Assembly (NCBI GenBank): GCA_013286235.1
Contig: JABDGE010000002.1
Coordinates: 21,436-85,435, forward strand
DNA length: 64,000 nucleotides
Source of the DNA: Bacteroidota bacterium
GTDB lineage: Bacteria; Bacteroidota; Bacteroidia; Sphingobacteriales; Sphingobacteriaceae
Direction of reading: 5' to 3'
A program made the translations under genes and the position numbers. The notes below the pieces were generated by a model. That model saw only the letters and a program-made list of their open reading frames with translations. It was not told where the DNA came from and did no database searches. Of the stretch, positions 28,513-37,454 are shown one piece after another. How positions within the stretch are numbered: the stretch's first letter is position 1; every line of letters begins with the position of its first letter.

Positions 28513-29451
28513 GTGACCCGGCACAGGAAAAACTATACCAAACTGATAAAGGACGAGGCGAAAAGACTCGGATTTCTATTCTGTGGTATTTCCCAAGCTG
28601 GTTTTTTAGCCGAAGAGGCGCCAAAGCTGGAGGCCTGGCTCAAAAACGGCATGCATGGCGAGATGCAATATATGGAAAATCATTTCGACAAACGCCTTGA
28701 CCCCCGTTTGCTGGTCGACGGCGCAAAATCTGTTATATCACTGGGCTTAAATTACTATACCAACCAAATTCAAACCGATCCATTAAGCCCCAAAATATCA
28801 AAATATGCTTATGGCACTGACTATCACAGTGTTATTAAGGGAAAGCTAAAGGAGCTCCTGGCTGTCATCAATGAAAAGATCGGTAAAGTGAACGGCCGTG
28901 CATTCGTAGATTCGGCGCCGGTATTGGATAAAGCCTGGGCCAAAAAAGCAGGCCTGGGCTGGATCGGTAAAAATTCAAACCTGATCAATAAGAACGCCGG
29001 CTCTTTCTTTTTTTTGGCGGAGTTGATTATCGACCTGGAACTTGAATACGAAATTGCACCGGCGGCTGATCATTGCGGCACCTGCACGCGATGCATCGAT
29101 GCCTGCCCTACTGAAGCGATCGCTGCGCCCTACCTCGTTGACGGCAGTAAATGTATATCCTACCTCACCATTGAGCTAAAGAACGCGATCCCGGATGAAT
29201 TTAAGGGCAAAATGGACAACTGGATGTTCGGCTGTGACATTTGCCAGGATGTGTGCCCCTGGAACAAGTTTTCCGTTTTGCACAAGGAAGCAGCCTTTGA
29301 TCCAAACCCTGAATTGCTGGAGATGAACAAAAAAGAATGGGAAGACATCACAGAAGACGTTTTTCAAAAGGTGTTTAAGAATTCCGCTGTAAAAAGAATC
29401 AAATTTAATGGCCTTAAAAGAAATATCGATTTTCTGAAAACGCAGGCGTAG
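28513..29451 (+). CDS. queG: Epoxyqueuosine reductase QueG
   Basis: A 312-residue iron-sulfur and cobalamin enzyme that makes the last step of queuosine in tRNA. Two [4Fe-4S] motifs are visible: [15 protein letters not shown] and [11 protein letters not shown]. The N-terminal part includes [20 protein letters not shown] and GWIGKNSN, usual for QueG. The length is slightly shorter than proteobacterial versions, which have a C-terminal HEAT domain. The start is a GTG, since ATG at 28511 runs straight into a stop. Convergent with the exonuclease gene with 26 bases between. Confidence 0.94.
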   Translation: MTRHRKNYTKLIKDEAKRLGFLFCGISQAGFLAEEAPKLEAWLKNGMHGEMQYMENHFDKRLDPRLLVDGAKSVISLGLNYYTNQIQTDPLSPKISKYAYGTDYHSVIKGKLKELLAVINEKIGKVNGRAFVDSAPVLDKAWAKKAGLGWIGKNSNLINKNAGSFFFLAELIIDLELEYEIAPAADHCGTCTRCIDACPTEAIAAPYLVDGSKCISYLTIELKNAIPDEFKGKMDNWMFGCDICQDVCPWNKFSVLHKEAAFDPNPELLEMNKKEWEDITEDVFQKVFKNSAVKRIKFNGLKRNIDFLKTQA

Positions 29452-29477
29452 CGCTTGCCATAACTCGTGATCCGCAA

Positions 29478-30551
29478 TTATCCTTTTTTGAATTTGTCTG
29501 CCAGCATCTTCAGCATATCCTCATTTACGGGGACCGCCGGCTTGTCATCCCGCTTTTTAAAAGGCTCGCGCTGGTGGTTTGTATTTGGACTAACGGGCCT
29601 TTGATATTCTTTTGGAGCCTGGATCGTATTAACCGGCTGTTTTTGCGGTACCTGGGGACTTGGCGCCCCTGGATTCACGTCCTCCTTTGGCTTTGATCCG
29701 ATAGCTATCGGATGCGTACTCCTGGCTATTTTTTCGGCTGTTTTCTTCGCGTTCCAGCGGTTATAGATCTCCTCGAGCCGGCGTTTAGTATAAAGTGGAA
29801 AATCCCCCTGCATCATCCAGGAGTAATAGCTGGGCTCGATCCGGAAAACTTCCTCAACCGGCTTTCCTTTATGCTTGCCAAAATTGAAAACCTCCTCTCC
29901 CTTTTCATTATAAACCATGCGGGCCGCAAAGTCAACCGGGCTGTTCAGGTTGGTGAACTGGTGTAAAGCAGCAATGTCGTTCGCTACAGGGAAACTGCGA
30001 TTGCCTTTTTTGTCCTCCCACTCCTGTTTTTCGTACCTGGCTATTTGCGCTATTAAAACCTCCATTGTAGCGCGTGTATCTGCTTCGGCCGAGTGGGCAT
30101 TCACTATTTCTTTATTGCAATAAAATTGATAGGCTGCTTTCAACGTACGCTGCTCCATCTGGTGGAAGATATTCTGAACATCCACAAAATGGCGGTTGCT
30201 TAAATCGAAGGAAACATCGGCCCGCAAAAACTCTTCCATCAGCATAGGGATGTCAAACTTGTTGGAATTAAAACCGGCAAGGTCGCTTTCACCGATGAAC
30301 CCGGCAATAGCCGGGGCCAATTGCTTAAATAGCGGCTCATTTTTAATGTCTTCGTCATAAATTCCATGAATAAGCGACGACTCCAACGGTATAGGCACCC
30401 CCGGGTTAATACGCCAGGTTTTCACGTCCTCGGCGCCATCTGGAAAGAGTTTGATAACCGAAATTTCCACAATACGATCCGAGCCAACGTTGGTACCGGT
30501 AGCTTCCAGGTCAAAAAAGGCCAGGGGGCGTTTTAAATTCAGTTTTATCAT
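29478..30551 (-). CDS. DnaQ-like 3'-5' exonuclease with ExoX-like C-terminal domain
   Basis: A 357-residue protein. The exonuclease core shows the DEDDh acidic residues: AFFDLEATG, AGFNSNKFDIPML and NAHSAEADTRAT. After a linker, FNFGKHKGKPVEEVF...YYSWMM is the small domain seen at the C-terminus of ExoX-type nucleases (about residues 220-265), then a proline-rich tail. It is likely to degrade or proofread single-stranded DNA or RNA ends. A 16-bp palindrome of the dispersed family falls inside the tail coding region. Start at Met 30551 (MIKLNL) is chosen; upstream ATGs at 30557 and 30578 are alternatives. Confidence 0.88.
   Translation of the reverse strand: MIKLNLKRPLAFFDLEATGTNVGSDRIVEISVIKLFPDGAEDVKTWRINPGVPIPLESSLIHGIYDEDIKNEPLFKQLAPAIAGFIGESDLAGFNSNKFDIPMLMEEFLRADVSFDLSNRHFVDVQNIFHQMEQRTLKAAYQFYCNKEIVNAHSAEADTRATMEVLIAQIARYEKQEWEDKKGNRSFPVANDIAALHQFTNLNSPVDFAARMVYNEKGEEVFNFGKHKGKPVEEVFRIEPSYYSWMMQGDFPLYTKRRLEEIYNRWNAKKTAEKIARSTHPIAIGSKPKEDVNPGAPSPQVPQKQPVNTIQAPKEYQRPVSPNTNHQREPFKKRDDKPAVPVNEDMLKMLADKFKKG
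29697..29712. repeat. Palindrome TCCGATAGCTATCGGA inside a coding region
   Basis: A 16-bp core of the 18-bp palindrome family, here inside the exonuclease gene's low-complexity tail, where it encodes Pro-Ile-Ala-Ile-Gly without breaking the frame. Confidence 0.8.
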
Positions 30552-30674
30552 TTGCATTAAAAACAGGAGTGGCGGCAAAGGTCATAAAAAGAATTTGCAC
30601 TGGAAATTTTTAATTTCAATATTAATTTACCCGCCAATTGTTATATTTAGAAACCCTAATTAATAAATTAAATT

Positions 30675-32666
30675 ATGAAGAGAACCTTACTCACAATTGC
30701 CTTATTTTTTGTAATCGCCGGTAGCGCCCGTGCCCAGGACTTTGATTACGGGCAGATTTCAGCTGAAGATTTAAAAATGACCTCGTACGCCAAAGATACG
30801 TCGGCGCATGCAGTGGTATTACAGGAATTTGGCAAGTCCAGGATAAACGTGGACAATAATGACGACCTTAAATTATTTTTTGAATACCACGTCAGGATAA
30901 AAATATTCGACAGCAAGGGCTTTGATGAGGCAACCGCCGAAATAAAACTTAGAAACTCCAGCGACAAACAGGAAACCGACGACGTTGATGGCATTACCGG
31001 CGCCACCTATTTTTTGGCTGCATCCGGTGAAATTAAACACGTTGATTTCGATCGGTCGAAAGTTTATACCACACGTGATTACAAGGAACAAAGCACCTTG
31101 AAGTTCACCATGCCCGCTTTAACAAACGGTTGTATTATCGAGTATAAATACACGCTTACGTCGCCGCTGGGCCTCAGTCTCGACCACTTTCATCCATGGA
31201 ATTTTCAAAGTGATATTCCGAAAGTATACTCCGAATATGAAGCGCTGATTCCGGGCCATTTTACCTACAACGCAGCATTGCATGGCTATCTAAAACTTAC
31301 TAAAACTGATGCACAGATCGACAAAGGCTGTTTTTCAACACATGGCGCCAGCAGCGATTGCTCCGACATTAAATATGGCATGAGCGATATACCGGCATTT
31401 ACCGAGGAGGATTATATGACCTCGAGCAAAAACTACATTTCGTCCATCACTTTCGATATCGTCGAATTCACCAATCCTTATACAGGCGTGAAAGTGAAGG
31501 AGACAAAAGAATGGGGCGATATTGATAATTCGCTCAAAAGTGACGAGGACTTTGGCGGGCAACTAAAGCGAACGTCGGTATTCAAAGATCGGATGGTTCC
31601 GGTAATTGCGGGAGCGACTACAGACATAGATAAAGCGAAGGCTGTATACGCTTATATACAGCACAATTTTAAATGGGATGACTATATTGGCTTTAGCTGC
31701 TATTTGGGCGTAAAAAAGGCTTACGAAGGCCATACAGGAAGTATTGGCGATATTAACATCTCGCTGATAGACGCATTAAACAGCGCCGGGATTAATACGG
31801 AAGCCGTTTTGCTGTCAACCCGGGATAATGGGTTTGTAAACCCGCTATACCCGGCCATTAATGACTTTAACTATGTGATTGCCAAGGCTAATATTGGCGA
31901 TAAGAGTTATTTTTTGGACGCCACCGATCCCTTGTTACCCTTTGGAATGCTGCCGTATAAATGTCTTAATGGCAAAGGCCGTGCTTATATGCCCGGTACT
32001 CCATCGTACTGGGTAGACTTAAACGTTCCTGAAAAGGAGATCAGCACCAGGAACCTCGACCTCACCTTGCAGGATGACGGGAAACTTAAAGGTACCCTCA
32101 TAATTTACTCCATTGGATACCAGGCCTATGAAACAAGGGCCGCAATAAAAAAATTCAACTCCCTGGATGAATACGTCGAAGACTTTGGGTCGAGCCTTCC
32201 GAAGCTTAAAATATTGAAGTCGGAAATAACAAATTCAGATAGCCTCGACAGTCCCGTTGTCGAAAAATACGAGGTGGAGTTTAAAGTGATTGACAAAAGC
32301 GGGGCAGGTAAGTATTCGTTCAACCCATTCTTTTTCAGTAAGATCACCACCAATCCCTTGAAGGGGGCCGAACGTCATTACCCGGTAGATATGGGAATGC
32401 CCGGCGATTACCGTACCATTCTAACTATACACCTGCCCGCCGGTTATAAAGTTGATTCGCCGCCGCAAAATACAAGCCTTTTTTTAACAAATAATGGCGG
32501 AAGGTTTATAACAGACTACCAGGCCGATAACAATACATTCACCTTTTCGCATATTATTCAATTTTCAAAGGCTGTGTATGCCCCGGAAGAATACACTTCC
32601 GTCAAAGAATTTTTTAATAAGATCATCCAGTCGGAGAAATCAGAAATGGTAATCGAAAAGAAATGA
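30675..32666 (+). CDS. Secreted DUF3857/transglutaminase-fold protein, catalytic residues replaced
   Basis: A 663-residue exported protein (signal MKRTLLTIALFFVIAGSARAQ). The DUF3857 domain spans about residues 50-260, then a transglutaminase-like core (about 300-420), then a DUF3858-like beta region. In the core the Cys position is Ile357 (GSIGDIN) and the His position is Tyr400 (FNYVIA), while Asp415 is kept (FLDATD); alignment is to the next gene's protein. It is thus probably a non-catalytic binding protein. Its stop overlaps the next ATG by four bases (ATGA), so the two are translationally coupled. Confidence 0.88.
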   Translation: MKRTLLTIALFFVIAGSARAQDFDYGQISAEDLKMTSYAKDTSAHAVVLQEFGKSRINVDNNDDLKLFFEYHVRIKIFDSKGFDEATAEIKLRNSSDKQETDDVDGITGATYFLAASGEIKHVDFDRSKVYTTRDYKEQSTLKFTMPALTNGCIIEYKYTLTSPLGLSLDHFHPWNFQSDIPKVYSEYEALIPGHFTYNAALHGYLKLTKTDAQIDKGCFSTHGASSDCSDIKYGMSDIPAFTEEDYMTSSKNYISSITFDIVEFTNPYTGVKVKETKEWGDIDNSLKSDEDFGGQLKRTSVFKDRMVPVIAGATTDIDKAKAVYAYIQHNFKWDDYIGFSCYLGVKKAYEGHTGSIGDINISLIDALNSAGINTEAVLLSTRDNGFVNPLYPAINDFNYVIAKANIGDKSYFLDATDPLLPFGMLPYKCLNGKGRAYMPGTPSYWVDLNVPEKEISTRNLDLTLQDDGKLKGTLIIYSIGYQAYETRAAIKKFNSLDEYVEDFGSSLPKLKILKSEITNSDSLDSPVVEKYEVEFKVIDKSGAGKYSFNPFFFSKITTNPLKGAERHYPVDMGMPGDYRTILTIHLPAGYKVDSPPQNTSLFLTNNGGRFITDYQADNNTFTFSHIIQFSKAVYAPEEYTSVKEFFNKIIQSEKSEMVIEKK

Positions 32667-34576
32667 AAAAGCGCTTTTTATTAGCAGCCCTGCTGGTTTC
32701 CTCTATTATCCATTTAAAGGCTCAGCAAAACTATGACGCCAGCCTTATCCCGAAGGAGCTTCTTCCATACGCCAGCTCGGTCGTGAGGAATGACGACGAA
32801 AGCATTGAAGTAAAAGACGTGGACAATGCTTTCCTGACGGTAAAAAAGGCGATAACCGTACTGAATAAAAACGGTGACGACAATGCCCGTATCATTATTT
32901 ACTATGATAAAGACGACGTTGTAAAAAACATAAAAGGCGTTGTATATAATGAATTCGGCAAACAGATCGGAAAGTTTTCGCAAAGCGATTTTGCCGATGA
33001 AAGCGTTGCCGACGGATTCTCGCTGTTCGGGAGCGCCCGGATAAAACACTACCTCCCTGCCGTAACCGAATATCCCTACACCATCGCGTATGAATACGAG
33101 GTACGGTCAAAACAAACGCTTAATTTCGACCCATGGGAACCCATGGCCAATGAAGGCGAGGCGGTTGAACAAAGCAGTTTTGCTTTTACATGCAAGCCGG
33201 ATTTTCCGATACGATTCCATGAGTTTAATTTAAATAGCAAGCCAACAGCAGGTGTTAATACCGGGAAGGAAAAAACCCTAACCTGGCACGTCAGTAACTT
33301 GAAGGCTGTCCGATATGAACCACTTAGCCCTTATTATAAAAAAGTTGCACCAGGTGTTGAACTGGCGCCGGAAAAGTTTTCCTATTACGGCATCGACGGC
33401 TCATTTTCAGATTGGAATACCCTCGGTAAATGGATTTATGATAAGTTGATCGCAAAACGGCAGCAGCTTTCGCCAGAGACCATTGATCATATAAAAGACC
33501 TAACGAAAGACATCAGCGAACCAAAACTTAAGGCGAAGAAAATATATGAATATATGCAAGGTAAAACACATTATGTGAGTGTGCAGATCGGGCTAGGGGG
33601 CTATCAGCCATTTTTGGCTGATGACGTGGACCACCAGAATTATGGCGACTGTAAAGCCCTTGTGAATTACACCCAGGCATTGTTGAAAGCGGTGAATATT
33701 GATTCCTGGTATTGCGTTGTAGAGGCCGGGCGGCGTTATAAAGTTGGTTTGCTGGACGATTTTGCCAGTATGGAGCAGGGAAATCATATTATTTTATGCA
33801 TTCCTTTTAAAAACGACACAACCTGGGCCGATTGCACCAGCCAAACGATCCCATTCGGTTACCTGGGAGATTTTACCGACGACCGGAATGTATTAGCCTG
33901 CACGCCCGAAGGCGGCAAGCTGTTGCACACGCCGAAATATACGGTTAACGATGACCTTCAAAGCAGGCAAGCAGATTTTGTAGTAAGCCCGGAAGGCGCT
34001 ATCTCCGGAACCATGACCACTTTATTTAAGGGCGTGGATTATGATAGCCGCGACGAATTGATTATTGAATCGACATCTGAACAAAATAAGATCTTGCAGA
34101 AAATATATCCTATTAATAATATGGTTGTTACCCATTACAGCTTAAAGCAGGATAAGAGTTTCAAACCTTCCACGACCGAAACGCTTAAGCTGCAGGCAAG
34201 GGACTATGCTTCGCTCACTAACGGGAAATACTTCTTTTTGCTGAACCCCGTTAACAGGATTGAGGAACCACCCCGGCAGGTGCTGCACCGCCAGAATGAT
34301 GTGTATATCAACCGCGGCTACACCGAAATTGACGAGGTTACCTATACCCTGCCCGCCGGCTACCATTTGGAGAAAGATCCCCTTAACGTCTCCATCGATA
34401 AACCTTTTGCCAGGTTCTCCGCCACCATGGAACTAAAAGGCAACCAGCTTACCTTCAAAAGAAAATTCCAGCTGGTTGACGGAACATACCCGAAGGATAC
34501 TTACCAGGATGTGGTAGATTTTTTTGAAAGCGTTGTGGATGCGGATGGGTACACCGTTAGCCTGGTGAAAAATTGA
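32663..34576 (+). CDS. Secreted DUF3857/transglutaminase-domain protein, catalytic triad intact
   Basis: A 637-residue exported protein (signal MKKRFLLAALLVSSIIHLKA). It has a DUF3857 domain (about residues 50-230) with LNFDPWEP, then a transglutaminase core with Cys330 (NYGDCKALVN), His375 (GNHIILC) and Asp390 (WADCTSQ), a full catalytic triad. It may cleave or link peptides or act as an amidase in the periplasm or on the surface; the substrate is unknown. Coupled by an ATGA overlap to the upstream paralogue that has lost the Cys and His, suggesting an active/inactive pair. Confidence 0.9.
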   Translation: MKKRFLLAALLVSSIIHLKAQQNYDASLIPKELLPYASSVVRNDDESIEVKDVDNAFLTVKKAITVLNKNGDDNARIIIYYDKDDVVKNIKGVVYNEFGKQIGKFSQSDFADESVADGFSLFGSARIKHYLPAVTEYPYTIAYEYEVRSKQTLNFDPWEPMANEGEAVEQSSFAFTCKPDFPIRFHEFNLNSKPTAGVNTGKEKTLTWHVSNLKAVRYEPLSPYYKKVAPGVELAPEKFSYYGIDGSFSDWNTLGKWIYDKLIAKRQQLSPETIDHIKDLTKDISEPKLKAKKIYEYMQGKTHYVSVQIGLGGYQPFLADDVDHQNYGDCKALVNYTQALLKAVNIDSWYCVVEAGRRYKVGLLDDFASMEQGNHIILCIPFKNDTTWADCTSQTIPFGYLGDFTDDRNVLACTPEGGKLLHTPKYTVNDDLQSRQADFVVSPEGAISGTMTTLFKGVDYDSRDELIIESTSEQNKILQKIYPINNMVVTHYSLKQDKSFKPSTTETLKLQARDYASLTNGKYFFLLNPVNRIEEPPRQVLHRQNDVYINRGYTEIDEVTYTLPAGYHLEKDPLNVSIDKPFARFSATMELKGNQLTFKRKFQLVDGTYPKDTYQDVVDFFESVVDADGYTVSLVKN

Positions 34577-34610
34577 TCGGCAGCAATTTATTTGTCGAAT
34601 CAAGAGTCAA

Positions 34611-34768
34611 TCCCGCACGTGCGGGAAAGAGTTAAGAAAAACACGGATGAAATAAACAAGTTGTCGAAAAGAGGCAGAATGGTATCGTCTGGGTCTTTAT
34701 TTAGCTGCAATCGGCCGAAATTTACCCCGCTTAGCTTGGTTCTTGGCTCTTGGTTCTTGGCTCTCGAC
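34611..34768 (+). repeat. Palindrome TCCCGCACGTGCGGGA plus dispersed repeat copy B
   Basis: 34611-34626 is a perfect 16-bp palindrome, repeated exactly at 51829-51844. Directly after it lies copy B of the dispersed repeat (KKNTDEINKLSKR...GSLFSC in one frame), ending in a CTTGGYTCTTGG run. The element fills the space between two genes. Confidence 0.75.
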
Positions 34769-34773
34769 TCGCA

Positions 34774-34899
34774 TTATTTACTGAAAATAATAATCCCCAG
34801 GATGATGCCGATGATCATGATCAGGTAGAGCAATAGTTCATTACCGGCAAAGCGTTTGTATTTGGTCCAAAAGCTATATTTGTCTTTATCGTTTGCCAT
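34774..34899 (-). CDS. 41-residue single-span membrane protein
   Basis: Read directly on the minus strand: MANDKDKYSFWTKYKRFAGN, then a long hydrophobic run of Leu and Ile (about residues 21-39), ending FSK. A charged N-terminus followed by one membrane helix predicts an N-in topology. Coding support: an intact frame with a -7 box placed seven bases before the ATG. No family is recognised; its position divergent from the TMEM175 gene could be meaningful or chance. Confidence 0.6.
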   Translation of the reverse strand: MANDKDKYSFWTKYKRFAGNELLLYLIMIIGIILGIIIFSK

Positions 34900-34906
34900 G
34901 TTGGCA

Positions 34907-34914
34907 CAAAGATA
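34907..34914 (-). promoter_or_regulatory. -7 element before the 41-residue membrane protein
   Basis: On the minus strand TATCTTTG matches TAnnTTTG and ends seven bases before the ATG at 34899, again predicting a very short or absent leader. Confidence 0.45.
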
Positions 34915-34939
34915 CGAAACCCCTTGAGTTTATAGCGTT

Positions 34940-35656
34940 ATGAACAGCCACCAGGACAATGAAATTAGAAAAGAGTTCCAGTTAGAGCGGATCATCTTTT
35001 TTAGCGATGCAGTTTTTGCAATTATCATCACCATCCTCGTGTTGGACATCCGGCTGCCGGAAGTAGTAAAATATGCTTCTGAAGCTGCAGCTAACACGGC
35101 ATTTTTTAAGATCCTGCCCAAACTGCTTGGCTATATCATCACCTTTTATATCATCGGGGGCCTTTGGATGAAGCATTTACGCATGTTTAGCTTTTTGAAG
35201 GATTATAACATGCAATTGGTAGTTTTAAACCTGCTGTTTTTGTTGAGCGTATCCCTTTACCCTTTTGGCCAGTCGCTTTTCTTTAGCTCCGGAGATTTGA
35301 TGCAATACCATTTGGGAGGCTACATTTATATCCTCATCGTCTATTTCAGCGTGTTTACCCAAACCCTCCTGGTTGGCTACCTCGTAATGAACAAAGCGGA
35401 ACTTTGTGTTAAAATCGACAAGATTGAAACCGCCTTAAGATGGAAAACCATGAAAGTAAACTATTTCGCGATTCCTTTAATGTTCATTCTATTGTTTTGC
35501 ACGGTGATGTTCAACTTCAGTAGCAGGGTTTTTTGGATAGCTGTGATAGTAAAGTTTGTGGTGATGAAAGTGCTGGATTTTATTTACTACCGGCACTATA
35601 AAGAAGACAAAGTGAGCATGCTATCGTTTTTCCGCCGCATCAACAAGACGAGGTGA
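34940..35656 (+). CDS. TMEM175 family potassium channel-like protein
   Basis: A 238-residue membrane protein with about six hydrophobic helices. The first holds LERIIFFSDAVFAIIITILV, the RxxxFSDxVFAI signature of the TMEM175 (DUF1211) family. Bacterial members form tetrameric potassium channels whose first-helix motif lines the pore. The start is the ATG at 34940. It is followed by a low-complexity spacer and the convergent NlpC/P60 gene. Confidence 0.88.
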   Translation: MNSHQDNEIRKEFQLERIIFFSDAVFAIIITILVLDIRLPEVVKYASEAAANTAFFKILPKLLGYIITFYIIGGLWMKHLRMFSFLKDYNMQLVVLNLLFLLSVSLYPFGQSLFFSSGDLMQYHLGGYIYILIVYFSVFTQTLLVGYLVMNKAELCVKIDKIETALRWKTMKVNYFAIPLMFILLFCTVMFNFSSRVFWIAVIVKFVVMKVLDFIYYRHYKEDKVSMLSFFRRINKTR

Positions 35657-35678
35657 GCGGTGGATAGTGAGTTGACCG

Positions 35679-35825
35679 CCTACTGCCACTTCCTTCTTCC
35701 TTCCTGGTTCTTGATTCTTGGTTCTTCCTCCTGCCACTGCCACTCCCCTATTCACACACTGCCTACTCACCACTCACTACTGCCTACTGGAAACTGCCCA
35801 CTGCCCACTGCCTACTGCCAACTCA
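35679..35825. repeat. Low-complexity ACTGCY-type spacer
   Basis: A spacer between convergent genes built of short ACTGCC/ACTGCT/TACTGCC units, with a CTTGGTTCTTG run at about 35701-35728. Similar runs occur at 27926-27955, 36515-36600, 42105-42200, 49238-49266 and 55909-55944. Confidence 0.7.
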
Positions 35826-36389
35826 CTACCTCCCCGTTTCAGCATCCGGCACTTCCACTATTGAACCGCAGCGCGAAAAGTATTTGTAAGTATAGGGGTC
35901 GTGAAGCTTTGTTATCGTGACGCCTTTGGTGGTACTGGCATGCACATAATACCCGTTTTGCAGGTAAACACCCACATGACTGAATTTTTTGCCATCATAG
36001 TCAAAAAACAACAGGTCGCCTTCAACCAGTTCTTCCTCGTATTTCCGTTTGATCACGTTGATCTGCTGGCTGGTAGATCTCGGAATATTGATATTAAACA
36101 CCTGTTGCTCCAGGAGTTGAGCCAGCCCTGAACAATCTATACCATCTTTGTCCTGCCCGCCGAAAAGGTATGGCGTACCCATCCAATTATCCACAAATTC
36201 GTAAAGCCTTCCATTTTGGATATCGCTTTCATTAACACCCAGCATGGCGGAGTACTTTTCGGCAATGCTTTGCTGTGGCTTTACAACTTCGCCGGGTTCA
36301 CCGCGCATGGCCGCTTTCCTGGTGTGACAGGATGACAACGCCACAACACATGCAATTAAAATACAGTGGGGTAAATGTATCTTTTTCAT
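35826..36389 (-). CDS. NlpC/P60 family cell-wall hydrolase lipoprotein
   Basis: A 187-residue lipoprotein: signal MKKIHLPHCILIACVVALSSC with lipid-anchored Cys21. The C-terminal NlpC/P60 domain has GTPYLFGGQ, catalytic Cys in DGIDCSGLAQ, His in FSHVGVYL and a second His in YVHAST. It cleaves peptide bonds in peptidoglycan stems at the outer membrane or periplasm. Start at 36389 rather than 36395 is chosen because it gives a standard signal. Convergent with the TMEM175 gene. Confidence 0.92.
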   Translation of the reverse strand: MKKIHLPHCILIACVVALSSCHTRKAAMRGEPGEVVKPQQSIAEKYSAMLGVNESDIQNGRLYEFVDNWMGTPYLFGGQDKDGIDCSGLAQLLEQQVFNINIPRSTSQQINVIKRKYEEELVEGDLLFFDYDGKKFSHVGVYLQNGYYVHASTTKGVTITKLHDPYTYKYFSRCGSIVEVPDAETGR

Positions 36390-36606
36390 CTCCATAAATG
36401 TACATGTAAAGCTAGCTTTGAAGTACAGGTTATTTTGAACATCCTAACATGCCGGTCAGCATATCCACACATTTGGAGATCCCATATCTCAGCGAACTAT
36501 GAATTAAACAACAACTACTACTGCCACCGCTATATTCCTCCTCCGGCTATGAACTATGAGCCATGAATCATGAACCTACTGCTACTGGCACTGCCACTTA
36601 ACACAC

Positions 36607-36849
36607 CTATCCCCTTTTTTTCACCGCCAGCCTTATTGGTTCAAGTAATTTCGTCAGTCCATTAACTTTAATTTCATAAGCCGTCCCCAGCAGCATGCCT
36701 ATCTTGCCGGGTGGAAAACCTTTGGTTTGCAGCCACTCCAGGTAATAAACCGGCAGATCGCAGATGAGTGTGCCTTTGTATTTCCCGTAGGGCATTTTTG
36801 TTTGAACCAGCTCCACCAGGATATTGGAGTCGGGCGTAATGTTTTCCAT
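36607..36849 (-). CDS. DUF3820 family small protein
   Basis: An 80-residue protein with MPYGKYKGTLICDLPVYYLE and KGFPPGKIGMLLGTAYEIKVNGL, the conserved pattern of the DUF3820 family. The fold resembles the small domain at the C-terminus of ExoX-type nucleases, such as the one encoded at 29478. The function is not known. It lies alone between low-complexity spacers. Confidence 0.85.
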   Translation of the reverse strand: MENITPDSNILVELVQTKMPYGKYKGTLICDLPVYYLEWLQTKGFPPGKIGMLLGTAYEIKVNGLTKLLEPIRLAVKKRG

Positions 36850-37454
36850 TGGATAAAAGTAAGTGTTTTAAGAACTTGCAGATGTGTTTTTTACTGCGGG
36901 AATTCAGAAGAATTTCGTTAGAACCAAGTTCCCTCCCTCGGGAGGGGTGCGGCTGCCCGTGAAGTGGCGGGGAGGGGTTTCTCCGCCAAACCGGGTGAAT
37001 GAATTCACTTGGGCGCTCCGAATCAATGAAAAAATTTGTCACAACCAAAGGTCCCTCCCCGGGGAACAATCTCGCTAATTCAGGCTGGTTAATAGCGAAT
37101 GTCGATTCAATGTCGTCTACTTAAGAAAAATCAAAATTTTTACCGTCTTTTTTGCTTGCAAAAGAGAGGGTGGACGAGTCCCAACCGAAGGTCGGGATCT
37201 GGGTGAGTAGTCGGAGCGCGTTCATTACTACCCGCAAATCCGCATTCACCTTCCCACTCCGCAATCGGCATTCCGATAGCTATTGGGAGCGACTTAAGCA
37301 TTCGCTCCCATTCGTGAAATTCGTTCTAATTCGTGAAATTCGTGTCAATCAAAATCCGAAATCCAATTCATTTCCGCCTCTCATTTTTTATATCTGACAC
37401 TCCACAAACACAATGCTGTAAACATCGTTATAACTTTACCTTTATAAAAAAAAT
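36850..37454. other. Repeat-rich intergenic region
   Basis: About 600 bases without a gene. It holds a CCCTCCC...GGGAGGGG imperfect inverted repeat near 36930-36980, a segment at 37153-37240 (AGAGAGGGT...GGGTGAGTA...CGGAGCGCGT) similar to 44105-44183, a degraded copy of the palindrome family at 37272-37288, and TTCGTGAAATTCGT-type runs at 37312-37340. Short frames here are not coding-like. Confidence 0.55.
37272..37288. repeat. Degraded copy of the TCCCGATAGCTATCGGGA palindrome
   Basis: TCCGATAGCTATTGGGA, with one base lost and one changed relative to the 18-bp form. Confidence 0.65.
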
